A stretch of DNA of 64,000 nucleotides from Actinobacillus indolicus (lineage in GTDB: Bacteria > Pseudomonadota > Gammaproteobacteria > Enterobacterales > Pasteurellaceae). The position numbers and the translations under genes were made by a program. Positions 1 to 7,338 of the stretch are shown piece by piece (the first letter of the stretch is position 1; the number at the start of each line of letters is the position of its first letter). The notes below the pieces were generated by a model. It was not told the DNA's origin. It worked only from the letters and a program-made list of their open reading frames with translations, and did no database searches. The DNA lies in NCBI RefSeq assembly GCF_004519515.1, contig NZ_CP038145.1:1654001-1718000 (forward strand), in the 5' to 3' direction.

Positions 1-502
1 TTTTCTCTAAGCGTTTGACGGTGACTTCATCATCAACACGGGCGACAACGACTTGCCCATTACGAACAGATTTAGTTTTATGCACTGCAAGTAAATCACC
101 ATCTAAGATGCCAATTTTCTCCATTGAGTTACCATTTACTTTCAACAGATAATCTGCAGAAGGTGTGAACATGGCGCCATTGACAGGGTAGTGTCTTTCG
201 ATATGTTCAATGGCTTCAATTGGCGTACCTGCGGCAACTTTGCCAATAAGTGGTAAACCTTCTGCATCATTAGCGGCCTCATCTTCCACTAAAATTCGAA
301 TACCACGAGAAGTACCAGCAAGCATTTCAATATAGCCTTTACGGGCTAGCGCTTTGAGATGTTCTTCCGCTGCATTTGGAGACTTAAAGCCAATATCTCG
401 CGCAATTTCAACGCGAGTAGGTGGCATTCCTGTTGTTTCAATGTAATTTCTGACAAAGTCCAAAATTTCTTGCTGACGAGCAGTTAAGTGTTGACGTTTC
501 AT
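1..502 (-). CDS. lexA: LexA SOS repressor, C-terminus cut by window edge
   Basis: Represses the SOS regulon and self-cleaves when RecA is activated by DNA damage. The 167 visible residues begin MKRQHLTARQQEILDF. A winged-helix DNA-binding domain (about 1-70, with SPNAAEEHLKALARKG) is followed by the cleavage site Ala91-Gly92, the catalytic Ser126 in GNSMEKIGI and Lys163 in VTVKRL. Only about the last 40 residues of the usual ~205 lie outside the window. The start is the ATG at 502, close behind SOS boxes, so the gene is autoregulated. It faces away from the hvf operon. In Haemophilus influenzae, as I recall, lexA and plsB are direct neighbours, so 747-7554 looks like an insertion between them. 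Confidence 0.97.
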   Translation of the reverse strand, partial: MKRQHLTARQQEILDFVRNYIETTGMPPTRVEIARDIGFKSPNAAEEHLKALARKGYIEMLAGTSRGIRILVEDEAANDAEGLPLIGKVAAGTPIEAIEHIERHYPVNGAMFTPSADYLLKVNGNSMEKIGILDGDLLAVHKTKSVRNGQVVVARVDDEVTVKRLEK

Positions 503-516
503 TATTTATTTCCTTA

Positions 517-554
517 CTGTCTTTATATACAGAAAATAATGACATTATATACAG
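517..554. promoter_or_regulatory. SOS (LexA) boxes upstream of lexA
   Basis: A full CTGT-N8-ACAG box lies at 517-532 (CTGTCTTTATATACAG). A second, weaker one lies at 539-554, where only the right half TATATACAG is consensus. Paired boxes in front of lexA are the usual autoregulatory arrangement. Confidence 0.88.
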
Positions 555-746
555 TAAAATTTTGATTGCAACGAAATAATTTTAGATTTCTGTAAGAAAT
601 TCAAGCACAGCAGACTAAGTCTTATCCACATCCCAAACTGACTTTTAAAATATAAAGACTATATGTCCTAAATATCTAAAAATATTTTGTCAGAAATCTC
701 TGTTATCTTCGTCTAATCAATAAAACCACAAAACAAAAGGAACATT

Positions 747-1193
747 ATGATTCAAAATGTATTAGCAGGATTTAGTTTACTGGGCTTACGTTTATTTGTT
801 GCTTATGAATTTTTTGAAGCAGGGTTAGAAAAATGGTATGGGCAAAATTGGTTTGCTGATATTCAAGAGCAGTTTCCGTTTCCATTTTATTTACTACCTT
901 CTGAAATAAACTGGGCATTTGCTATGGGAGCAGAATTGTTATTCCCACTGTTATTAGTAGTAGGGCTATTTACTCGCTTTAGTGCTTTAGGTTTATCTGT
1001 ACTCACTATCGTAGCTTGGTATGCAGTACATTCTGGTATGGGGTATAACGTCTGCCAAAATGGTTACAAGATGGCACTGGTTTACCTAGTAATTTTAGCG
1101 CCTTTGATGTTTCAAGGTGCAGGTATGGTTTCTGTGGATTTTTGGCTACAGAAAAGGTTTTCAGCCAAACTAACTTGGTTGAAATTTTGTTAA
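747..1193 (+). CDS. DoxX-family membrane protein of the hvf operon
   Basis: A 148-residue integral membrane protein of the DoxX/SURF4-like family with about four hydrophobic segments (roughly 5-25, 55-80, 85-105, 110-130). It keeps the family's N-terminal LRLFVAYEFFEAGLEKW motif. The start at 747 follows AAAAGGAAC at a good distance. It is the first gene of the run DoxX-hvfA-hvfB-hvfC-sigma-antisigma. DoxX proteins recur beside MNIO-modified copper-binding peptides, where a redox or membrane-associated role is suspected but unproven. In the Haemophilus hvf locus the DoxX gene has, I believe, been called hvfE. The stop lies 20 bp before hvfA, consistent with co-transcription. Confidence 0.88.
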   Translation: MIQNVLAGFSLLGLRLFVAYEFFEAGLEKWYGQNWFADIQEQFPFPFYLLPSEINWAFAMGAELLFPLLLVVGLFTRFSALGLSVLTIVAWYAVHSGMGYNVCQNGYKMALVYLVILAPLMFQGAGMVSVDFWLQKRFSAKLTWLKFC

Positions 1194-1213
1194 TCATTAT
1201 AAAGGTGATCTCA

Positions 1214-1516
1214 ATGAAAAAAACAACATTAATGGCACTTGCAGGTGCATTATCAATGGCAGTTTCAGCTCAAGCTCAAACTGATAAGACAGCAGAAACT
1301 TGTGTGGAAATGCAAGGTGAAAAGTGTGTCAAAACTAAAGCGACTGAAGGGAAATGTGGTGAAGGGAAATGCGGTTCTGATGCCAAAAAATCAACTACAC
1401 CGAAGTCTGCAGAAGGCAAATGTGGGGAAGGTAAGTGCGGTGCTGAAGCGACTAAAATGTCAGCTACAAAAACGGCAGAAGGCAAATGTGGCGAAGGTAA
1501 ATGCGGAAGTAAATGA
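1214..1516 (+). CDS. hvfA: HvfA / bufferin-type metallophore precursor peptide
   Basis: A 100-residue precursor: signal peptide MKKTTLMALAGALSMAVSAQA, then a Cys-containing stretch (CVEMQGEKCVK) and three copies of EGKCGEGKCG (six EGKCG motifs) split by Lys/Thr/Ala-rich spacers. EGKCG is the known target of the HvfB/BufB MNIO enzymes, which convert the Cys into copper-binding heterocycles. I chose ATG 1214 rather than the upstream in-frame start at 1142 because it has AAAGGTGATC upstream and begins exactly at the signal peptide. An imperfect hairpin at about 1528-1550 between hvfA and hvfB could favour precursor expression over the enzyme. The peptide is intact, but its enzyme gene is not. 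Confidence 0.92.
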   Translation: MKKTTLMALAGALSMAVSAQAQTDKTAETCVEMQGEKCVKTKATEGKCGEGKCGSDAKKSTTPKSAEGKCGEGKCGAEATKMSATKTAEGKCGEGKCGSK

Positions 1517-1587
1517 TGGGAAAATAATGGTGGGGTTAACCTACCATTTCACTATTTTTGAATAAAATTGAATTATAAGGAATGATG

Positions 1588-1981
1588 ATGTTAGTGGGTT
1601 CAGGCTTGGGCTATCGCCGTGATCTTGCCAATGGTTTTTTACAATTACCTACACAAAGTGCGGTTCAATTCATTGAAATTGCTCCTGAAAATTGGGTCAA
1701 GATGGGTGGTTCAGCTCGTTATCAATTTGATCAGGTTGCGGAACGTTTTCCTGTTGCGGTGCATGGTTTATCTCTTTCTTTAGGGGGGCAAGCACCTCTT
1801 GATAAGGAGTTATTAAAGTCAATTAAAATATTGATGAAGCAATATGGATCAACATTTTTTTCAGAACATTTGAGCTATTGCGAATGTGAAGGGCATTTAT
1901 ATGATTTATTACCTATGCCTTTTACTGATGAAGCTGTATTGCATACGGCACAACGTATTCGTGAAGTCCAAGATTATTTAG
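1588..1981 (+). pseudogene. hvfB: hvfB (MNIO / DUF692) 5' part, broken by composite transposon
   Basis: Encodes the first ~131 residues of the multinuclear non-heme iron oxidase (DUF692) that should modify HvfA in the cytoplasm. Family features visible here include GSGLGYRRDL, the metal-ligand stretch AVHGLSLSLGG, and SEHLSYCECEGHLYDLLPMPFT. Of three adjacent ATGs the one at 1588 fits best with TAAGGA at 1576-1581. The reading frame meets a stop in the left end of the IS (TGA at 1984). Joining 1981 to 5517 gives EVQDYLG-LKIALENTSYY with no gap, a 297-residue protein of normal family length. The fragment alone lacks the second half of the TIM barrel and several metal ligands, so it should be inactive. 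Confidence 0.95.
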
Positions 1982-3051
1982 GCTGAATTTACAATCCAAG
2001 TGCAACAAAAAAAGAAGTACTCATCAACTAGAATATAATTTTGTTTCCACACAAAAACCACTTCCAAATGATGAGTACTTCCTACCGACATCTTACAATA
2101 AACGAGCGAGAAAAGATAATGATTTTACTCGCACAGGGCAAAAAACAAGCAGAAATTGCCAAAGCACTGGGACGTAGCTCCAGCACCATTTCTCGCGAGC
2201 TGAAACGACACGCTCTAGAAAGCTACAGTGCAACGAACGCACAAAACAGCTATTTGAAGCATCGTCAAAATAGCAAAGCACAGCGCAAATTAGAGCAGCC
2301 TGAATATTTCAATTTGGTGCAAGAAAAGTTTCTGACAGAAAACTGGTCGCCCGAACAAATCAGCGCACGATTAAAATTGGAAAAATCTGAATTATCCATT
2401 AGTTATTCAACCATTTATCGTGGTATTTATTCAGGGTTGTTTGATATAGGCGAACGCAAAGCCAGTCGCAAACTGCGCCACAAAGGCAAAACACGGCATA
2501 CAAAAAATCATCATGAAAAACGTGGCAAAATTCAGATATCCAACCATTTGAACGACCGTCCCATTTCGGCGCAAAATCGCAGTCGCTTTGGACATTGGGA
2601 AGCCGATACCGTACTGGGTAAAGCGGGTGGAGCTTGTTTGCTGACGCTGACGGAACGCAAAAGTCGTTTTGAGTTGGTGAAGAAAATTCCTGCCAAAAAA
2701 GCCGAAGCAGTCCAAAAAGCCATGATTGAATTGCTGGATTCACATATATTGCGGTCAATTACGCCAGACCGTGGTAAAGAATTTGCCCAACATCGTTTGG
2801 TAACAGAAGCACTGGGTGTAGAATTTTACTTCCCCGAGCCGCATCAACCGTGGACACGGGGAACGAATGAAAATACAAATGGGTTACTTCGTGAATACTT
2901 TCCGAAGCACCAAGACATCAATCAGTGGAGCGAAGTTGATATTCAACAGGTGATCAATAAACTGAATTTACGACCACGTAAATGTTTAGGTTGGAAAACA
3001 CCTTATGAAGTTTACTTCAAAAAATCGTTGCACTTGGTTTGACAATTCAAG
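1982..3051 (+). mobile_element. ISApl1 copy 1 (IS30 family)
   Basis: 1070 bp, bounded by imperfect inverted repeats of about 25 bp: the left end starts GCTGAATTTACAATCC, the right end closes with TTGACAATTCAAG. The length, the single transposase frame and the 2-bp target duplication agree with ISApl1 of Actinobacillus pleuropneumoniae. The left end sits inside hvfB and the right end abuts the cassette segment. Confidence 0.92.
2071..3042 (+). CDS. tnpA: IS30-family transposase, copy 1
   Basis: About 323 residues from ATG 2071 (MSTSYRHLTINEREKI). An ATG lies immediately before it at 2068, and the frame stays open upstream from a TTG at 2041. An N-terminal helix-turn-helix (QAEIAKALGRSSSTISRELKR) binds the IS ends. 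The DDE catalytic core follows, with Asp in FGHWEADTVLG, Asp in TPDRGKEFAQH and Glu in GTNENTNGLLREYFP. All three catalytic residues are present, so the copy is probably active. It ends 9 bp before the right IS end. Confidence 0.95.
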   Translation: MSTSYRHLTINEREKIMILLAQGKKQAEIAKALGRSSSTISRELKRHALESYSATNAQNSYLKHRQNSKAQRKLEQPEYFNLVQEKFLTENWSPEQISARLKLEKSELSISYSTIYRGIYSGLFDIGERKASRKLRHKGKTRHTKNHHEKRGKIQISNHLNDRPISAQNRSRFGHWEADTVLGKAGGACLLTLTERKSRFELVKKIPAKKAEAVQKAMIELLDSHILRSITPDRGKEFAQHRLVTEALGVEFYFPEPHQPWTRGTNENTNGLLREYFPKHQDINQWSEVDIQQVINKLNLRPRKCLGWKTPYEVYFKKSLHLV

Positions 3052-3128
3052 TTTTATCTATTTTTTAGGTTTTCAGTCATTTCTGTTTTAGTTCGATTTT
3101 TTTAGCACAGTCGTCCTACGCTTGCCTG

Positions 3129-3258
3129 TAACGGTTAGTATATGAAAAGTAGGCGATTTCGAAGTGCCAAATTTTCGGTTAAGCACAAAGTATAATACGA
3201 GCCAAAAGCCTTGAATTTACTACTGTTTCGCCTATTTTTTATATACATTGTTAGCGGG
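3129..3258 (-). other. attC-like recombination site downstream of the hydrolase gene
   Basis: About 130 bp forming an extended imperfect palindrome: the arm at 3138-3156 pairs with 3228-3246 over 19 bp with two mismatches (GTATATGAAAAGTAGGCGA against GTATATAAAAAATAGGCGA). On the gene's strand it opens with CCCGCTAAC and ends at a GTT (CCGTTACAG). CCCGCTAA is the exact complement of TTAGCGGG found at the other end of the cassette (4243-4236). That is the expected signature of an integron gene cassette that was once circular. The sequence resembles attC-like repeats of Bacteroidota rather than class 1 integron sites. No integrase is visible in the window. Confidence 0.72.
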
Positions 3259-4243
3259 TCGTTATTTTTGTTTATCAGTCATTTATGTGTTTTTCTATTC
3301 CATCAATTATTGATTTCCAATCATCAACGTGTAATTCGTGTCCTGTACCTTCAAGGGTGATTAGATTTGAACCTTTTATTTTTTCTAGTAAAAAACCTGC
3401 ATTCTTATAATGCCAAATTTTGTCGTCTGTTCCGTGGATAATTAAGGTGGGTTGTTTGATTTCGTTTAATCTGTTCCAATATTCTTCACCACCACCACCT
3501 TGCGATGCAGCGTGATTGAACATACTTATATAATTGTTTGCTCTATTGAACTCAGCTCTTATCAGCTTTTCACTTCTTTGTTTATCAAATTGTTTCTTGC
3601 CACTCATTAATTCTGCACCCTGAATTAAATAGTTTACCACACTGTCTTCATTTGACCAATCGACTGTGCCTGCTTTACCATGGAAATCTAAAATACGTGT
3701 GTCCATCTCAGGAATAGTTGGGTCCGAGTCTCCCCAAGGGCCTGTAGACATAAGTGTTAATGAGCTAACTCTATCGGCAAACTTTATAGCTGCTATTTGT
3801 GTAATTAGCCCACCTAATGACATACCCACAAAATGTGCTTTGTCAATCTTGTAGCCATCCAATATTGAAATAGCGTCATTAGTTAAGTCAACAATATCGT
3901 ATGGAGTAGAACCTGGTTCATAATTAGTGGATTTTCCTACATCTCTGTTGTCGTAACGAATAACAAAAAATCCTTTTTCAGATAATTGTTGGCAAAATTC
4001 AGTGTCCCAATACAGCATTGATACGGTTGCACCTGCTACCAAAAGGATTGCTGGATTTTTCTTATTTCCAAAACTTTCCGTACAGAGTTCAATGCCGTTT
4101 GTTTTAATTATTTTCTCTTTCATTTCTGTTTTCCTTTGTTTGCAACTGATTATTATCAGTCCTAAAATTAATATCCAAAGTAGTTTTTTTTTCATTTATC
4201 AATGTTTAACTGTTATGCTGGTATCTTTCACAATGCCCGCTAA
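3132..4243 (-). mobile_element. Integron-like gene cassette carrying an alpha/beta hydrolase
   Basis: On the minus strand the unit runs from G|TTAGCGGG (4244/4243) through a single gene to an attC-like hairpin ending at G|TT (3132/3131). One gene followed tightly by its attC site is standard cassette layout. The sequence on both sides (3052-3128 and 4245-4444) has no gene. It holds a TATATTTG on the gene strand at 4255-4248, compatible with a Bacteroidota -7 element, and a small hairpin near 4400-4425. Boundaries rest on core-site logic and not on a comparison with an empty site. Confidence 0.65.
3275..4195 (-). CDS. Alpha/beta hydrolase (serine esterase), putative lipoprotein, cassette cargo
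   Basis: 306 residues. Residues 1-17 are hydrophobic and end in a lipobox, IISC with Cys18. The hydrolase fold follows, with nucleophile Ser126 in GMSLGG, acid Asp257/Asp258 in HGTDDKIW and His286 in GTGHELH. A second in-frame start at Met25 has a good ribosome site (AAAGGAAAAC) and would give a cytosolic enzyme. The SC-K lipoprotein start, low GC and attC context suggest Bacteroidota origin. A single hydrolase gene mobilised between two ISApl1 copies in a respiratory Pasteurellaceae points to a selectable trait. The macrolide esterase family EstT (16-membered macrolides such as tylosin and tilmicosin), described from Sphingobacterium, is my leading guess. Other ester or lactone substrates remain possible. 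Confidence 0.85.
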   Translation of the reverse strand: MKKKLLWILILGLIIISCKQRKTEMKEKIIKTNGIELCTESFGNKKNPAILLVAGATVSMLYWDTEFCQQLSEKGFFVIRYDNRDVGKSTNYEPGSTPYDIVDLTNDAISILDGYKIDKAHFVGMSLGGLITQIAAIKFADRVSSLTLMSTGPWGDSDPTIPEMDTRILDFHGKAGTVDWSNEDSVVNYLIQGAELMSGKKQFDKQRSEKLIRAEFNRANNYISMFNHAASQGGGGEEYWNRLNEIKQPTLIIHGTDDKIWHYKNAGFLLEKIKGSNLITLEGTGHELHVDDWKSIIDGIEKHIND

Positions 4244-4444
4244 CGCCCAAATATACGAACATTCGTTTATTTTGCACATATATATTGCGTATATCTATTT
4301 TATTTGTAATTTTGTATATAGTTGAAAAATAATTTATGAGTTAAATACGATGCAAATATAAACTAGTTTATTTTATAAACCAAATATTTTTAAAAAAAAC
4401 AGAAGATTGAAAAAACTTCTGCTCTTGTGTTTATAAAATTCTAT

Positions 4445-5514
4445 GCTGAATTTACAATCCAAGTGCAACAAAAAAAGAAGTACTCATCAACTAGAATATA
4501 ATTTTGTTTCCACACAAAAACCATTTCCAAATGATGAGTACTTCCTACCGACATCTTACAATAAACGAGCGAGAAAAGATAATGATTTTACTCGCACAGG
4601 GCAAAAAACAAGCAGAAATTGCCAAAGCACTGGGACGTAGCTCCAGCACCATTTCTCGCGAGCTGAAACGACACGCTCTAGAAAGCTACAGTGCAACGAA
4701 CGCACAAAACAGCTATTTGAAGCATCGTCAAAACAGCAAAGCACAGCGCAAATTAGAGCAGCCTGAATATTTCAATTTGGTGCAAGAAAAGTTTCTGACA
4801 GAAAACTGGTCGCCCGAACAAATCAGCGCACGATTAAAATTGGAAAAATCTGAATTATCCATTAGTTATTCAACCATTTATCGTGGTATTTATTCAGGGT
4901 TGTTTGATATAGGCGAACGCAAAGCCAGTCGCAAACTGCGCCACAAAGGCAAAACACGGCATACAAAAAATCATCATGAAAAACGTGGCAAAATTCAGAT
5001 ATCCAACCATTTGAACGACCGTCCCATTTCGGCGCAAAATCGCAGTCGCTTTGGGCATTGGGAAGCCGATACCGTACTGGGTAAAGCGGGTGGAGCTTGT
5101 TTGCTGACGCTGACGGAACGCAAAAGTCGTTTTGAGTTGGTGAAGAAAATTCCTGCCAAAAAAGCCGAAGCAGTCCAAAAAGCCATGATTGAATTGCTGG
5201 ATTCACATATATTGCGGTCAATTACGCCAGACCGTGGTAAAGAATTTGCCCAACATCGTTTGGTAACAGAAGCACTGGGTGTAGAATTTTACTTCCCCGA
5301 GCCGCATCAACCGTGGACACGGGGAACGAATGAAAATACAAATGGGTTACTTCGTGAATACTTTCCGAAGCACCAAGACATCAATCAGTGGAGCGAAGTT
5401 GATATTCAACAGGTGGTCAATAAACTGAATTTACGACCACGTAAATGTTTAGGTTGGAAAACACCTTATGAAGTTTACTTCAAAAAAACGTTGCACTTGG
5501 TTTGACAATTCAAG
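4445..5514 (+). mobile_element. ISApl1 copy 2 (IS30 family)
   Basis: 1070 bp with the same ends as copy 1 (GCTGAATT... to ...AATTCAAG) and the same orientation, at a constant 2463-bp offset. It differs from copy 1 at five or more noted positions. Its right end is followed by AG at 5515, the second copy of the target duplication, and then by the rest of hvfB. Confidence 0.92.
4534..5505 (+). CDS. tnpA: IS30-family transposase, copy 2
   Basis: The same 323-residue transposase as copy 1, with ATG at 4534. Two coding differences are visible near the C-terminus: Val replaces Ile in DIQQVxNKL and Thr replaces Ser in KKxLHLV. The helix-turn-helix and the DDE residues are intact. Two active transposases flanking the cassette mean the composite element could still move. 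Confidence 0.95.
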   Translation: MSTSYRHLTINEREKIMILLAQGKKQAEIAKALGRSSSTISRELKRHALESYSATNAQNSYLKHRQNSKAQRKLEQPEYFNLVQEKFLTENWSPEQISARLKLEKSELSISYSTIYRGIYSGLFDIGERKASRKLRHKGKTRHTKNHHEKRGKIQISNHLNDRPISAQNRSRFGHWEADTVLGKAGGACLLTLTERKSRFELVKKIPAKKAEAVQKAMIELLDSHILRSITPDRGKEFAQHRLVTEALGVEFYFPEPHQPWTRGTNENTNGLLREYFPKHQDINQWSEVDIQQVVNKLNLRPRKCLGWKTPYEVYFKKTLHLV

Positions 5515-5516
5515 AG

Positions 5517-6016
5517 GTTTAAAAATTGCACTTGAAAATACCTCATATTATTTACATTCACCCACTAGCACCATGAATGAAGTCGAGTTTCTAAATGCGA
5601 TTGCTCAAGAAGCAGATTGTGACATTCATCTTGATGTAAACAATATTTATGTAAATGGGGTCAATCATGGTTTGTTAGACCCTTATCAATTTATCGATCA
5701 AGTGGATCATAAAAGGGTAAGTTATATCCATATTGCAGGACACAATGAAGAGCAAGAGGTGTTACCCGAAGTAAATACAGGTGAGGAAGCCTTTAATAAA
5801 GTTCAAGGTGAATTTCGTCATTTACCGCAATTGTTAATTGACACTCACGGAGAGAAGGTTAAAGGTTCTGTATGGGATTTGCTTGCTTACACTTATCAAC
5901 GTTTACCCCATATTCCTCCGACATTATTAGAACGTGATTTTAATTTTCCACCGTTTATGGAACTTTATGCCGAAGTGGAACATATCGCTCGGTTACAACG
6001 ACAATACGCTAAGTAG
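5517..6016 (+). pseudogene. hvfB: hvfB (MNIO / DUF692) 3' part, separated from its start
   Basis: Encodes the last ~166 residues of HvfB: LKIALENTSYYLHSP, then CDIHLDVNNIYVNGVNHG, YIHIAGHNEEQEVLP and LIDTHGEKVKGSVWDLLAYTY, which carry the conserved Asn, Asp, His and Glu metal ligands of the MNIO barrel. The frame is intact to the stop. An open frame leads into it from inside the IS right end (5468), but there is no credible start or ribosome site, so a functional enzyme is unlikely. Translation downstream of the IS could still reach hvfC from a promoter within the element. Confidence 0.94.
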
Positions 6017-6024
6017 AGGAAAAA

Positions 6025-6759
6025 ATGGCCGATAAACAGACCGCTCTTGCACAAACACAACGGGCTTTTGCCAATGCAATAAGAACAAAAGATTGCACTT
6101 TGCTTCAGGGTGTAGAGCCTCATCGTTTACGTATTTATGCACAGTTAGTTCGTAACAGTACTTTGGGATTTATTCAACGTTGTTTTACTGAAACACCAAA
6201 GCACTGTGATCCTGAGCAATGGCAACAGCTTCAAGAAGATTTTATCCAAACGGGACAAGCTCATTCACCATATTTCCAAGAAATTGCACTTGAATTTTTG
6301 CATTTTTGTCAGCAACAACAGAGAGTAAGTGCTGATATTTTGGCATTAATGGATTTTGAATATTCTCAGCTACTTGCTGAAGTGGCGTTTGCGGAGATCC
6401 CTACACATTTTTCTTGGGATGCCGACACACTAATGCAACTTTCACCTGTTACTTACCTCAAACATTATGATGTAAATTTTTTGAAAAATCAGTTTGAGCA
6501 AATAATTTCCCAACCAAGTTATCTTATTATTTGGCGAAATCGTAAATTTGATGTTTACTACCAAGAAATAAGTGAGTTGGATTTTTATTTATTATCCTGT
6601 TTACAAGAGCAACCCTTAAGTTTAAATCAATTAACGGAAGAGCTAACTCAATTGTTATCCGTAGAACAAATCTCCATATCTTTAATTCAGAATATTTGGC
6701 AAAAGTGGATTAACGCACAGGTGATTTTTCCTTCTCAAATTAAGCAACAAGCCGAGTAA
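6025..6759 (+). CDS. hvfC: HvfC, MNIO partner protein (DUF2063)
   Basis: 244 residues with an N-terminal DUF2063 domain (about 1-105, containing GVEPHRLRIYAQLVRNSTLGF and the HSPYFQEIALEFL helix) and a C-terminal winged-helix-like or RRE-like half that docks the precursor peptide. In characterised systems the partner delivers HvfA/BufA to the iron oxidase. The start at 6025 follows AGAGGAAAAA, 8 bp after hvfB. The gene is intact although its enzyme partner is split, so any transcription now has to pass the transposon or start inside it. Confidence 0.9.
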   Translation: MADKQTALAQTQRAFANAIRTKDCTLLQGVEPHRLRIYAQLVRNSTLGFIQRCFTETPKHCDPEQWQQLQEDFIQTGQAHSPYFQEIALEFLHFCQQQQRVSADILALMDFEYSQLLAEVAFAEIPTHFSWDADTLMQLSPVTYLKHYDVNFLKNQFEQIISQPSYLIIWRNRKFDVYYQEISELDFYLLSCLQEQPLSLNQLTEELTQLLSVEQISISLIQNIWQKWINAQVIFPSQIKQQAE

Positions 6760-6761
6760 AA

Positions 6762-7337
6762 ATGCAAACTGACTATTTAACATGCATTCCCCCAGAGCAA
6801 CTAGGAAAACTTCGCAAGCAAATGTTGCAATTTGCCCGCTTGCAACTTAATGATCAATCTCTCGCTGAAGACATGGTTCAAGAGGCATTAAGCAGTGCCT
6901 ACCAATATGCCGATAAATTTCTAGGAGAAGCCTCTCTCAAAACTTGGATTTTTGCTATTTTGAAAAACAAAATCATAGATAATCTAAGACAGCGACAGAA
7001 ATGGGTGACTGAAAGCGACTTAGAATGCGACAATCTTCATCTTGCAGAGCAGATTTTTAAGCAAGGGAAATGGGACGATAGTGCCTTTCAACCAAGCGAA
7101 TGGCAGGGAGTAGAACAATGTCTTTATCGCAAAGAGTTTTGGGTAATTTTTGAGTATTGCCTTAATCAGTTGCCTGCGATACAAGCTCGTGTATTTATGA
7201 TGCGACATCATTTAGAGTTAGATAGCCAGATGATTTGCCAAGAGTGTGATATTTCTACTAGCAATTTACATACCTTGTTATATAGAGCTAGGCTACAACT
7301 ACAAGTCTGTTTATCACAAAAATGGTTTGGAGAATAA
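6762..7337 (+). CDS. ECF-type RNA polymerase sigma factor of the hvf locus
   Basis: 191 residues. Sigma region 2 lies at about 15-80 (LRKQMLQFARLQLNDQ, AEDMVQEALSSAYQYADKF, SLKTWIFAILKNKIIDNLR). Region 4 lies at about 125-185 (LNQLPAIQARVFMMRH, CQECDISTSNLHTLLYRARLQLQ). The start is 2 bp after the hvfC stop. Co-transcription with the precursor peptide suggests it activates the operon under metal stress, as ECF factors do at related loci. A promoter should lie upstream of 747. It contains extra Cys residues (Cys235-type pairs are absent, but CQEC occurs in region 4) that might matter for sensing; this is speculative. Confidence 0.9.
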   Translation: MQTDYLTCIPPEQLGKLRKQMLQFARLQLNDQSLAEDMVQEALSSAYQYADKFLGEASLKTWIFAILKNKIIDNLRQRQKWVTESDLECDNLHLAEQIFKQGKWDDSAFQPSEWQGVEQCLYRKEFWVIFEYCLNQLPAIQARVFMMRHHLELDSQMICQECDISTSNLHTLLYRARLQLQVCLSQKWFGE

Positions 7338-7338
7338 A

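Larger units (their letters stand above)
1982..5514. mobile_element. Composite transposon: ISApl1 - hydrolase gene cassette - ISApl1
   Basis: Two 1070-bp IS30-family copies in direct orientation enclose 1393 bp that carry one alpha/beta-hydrolase gene. The outer flanks are AG (1980-1981) and AG (5515-5516), a 2-bp duplication typical of ISApl1 (an AGG/AGG reading with ends moved by 1 bp is equivalent). The inner flanks (TT after the first copy, AT before the second) do not match, so the element moved as one unit rather than by two separate insertions. The arrangement parallels the ISApl1-mcr-1-pap2-ISApl1 transposon (Tn6330) but carries different cargo. The copies differ at five or more positions (2061/4524, 2271/4734, 2592/5055, 2953/5416, 3025/5488), so neither is a very recent duplicate of the other. 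Confidence 0.93.

Noticed and set aside
1142..1213. Longer hvfA starting at 1142
   Set aside because: It would put 24 unrelated residues, overlapping the DoxX gene, before a perfect signal peptide that has its own ribosome site at 1214.
1230..1516. CRISPR-like repeats in hvfA
   Set aside because: The regular repeats are in-frame codons for EGKCG motifs, have no unique spacers of constant length, and no cas genes are present.
2041..2070. TTG start for the IS transposase
   Set aside because: The ATG pair at 2068/2071 fits the family N-terminus; the extension adds only nine residues without a ribosome site.
1982..5514. mcr-1 or pap2 inside the ISApl1 pair
   Set aside because: ISApl1 pairs suggest it, but the only gene between them is an alpha/beta hydrolase; no phosphoethanolamine transferase sequence is present.
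5468..5516. hvfB 3' part translated from inside the IS as an independent gene
   Set aside because: No ribosome site at 5468, and the product would lack the N-terminal half of the barrel.
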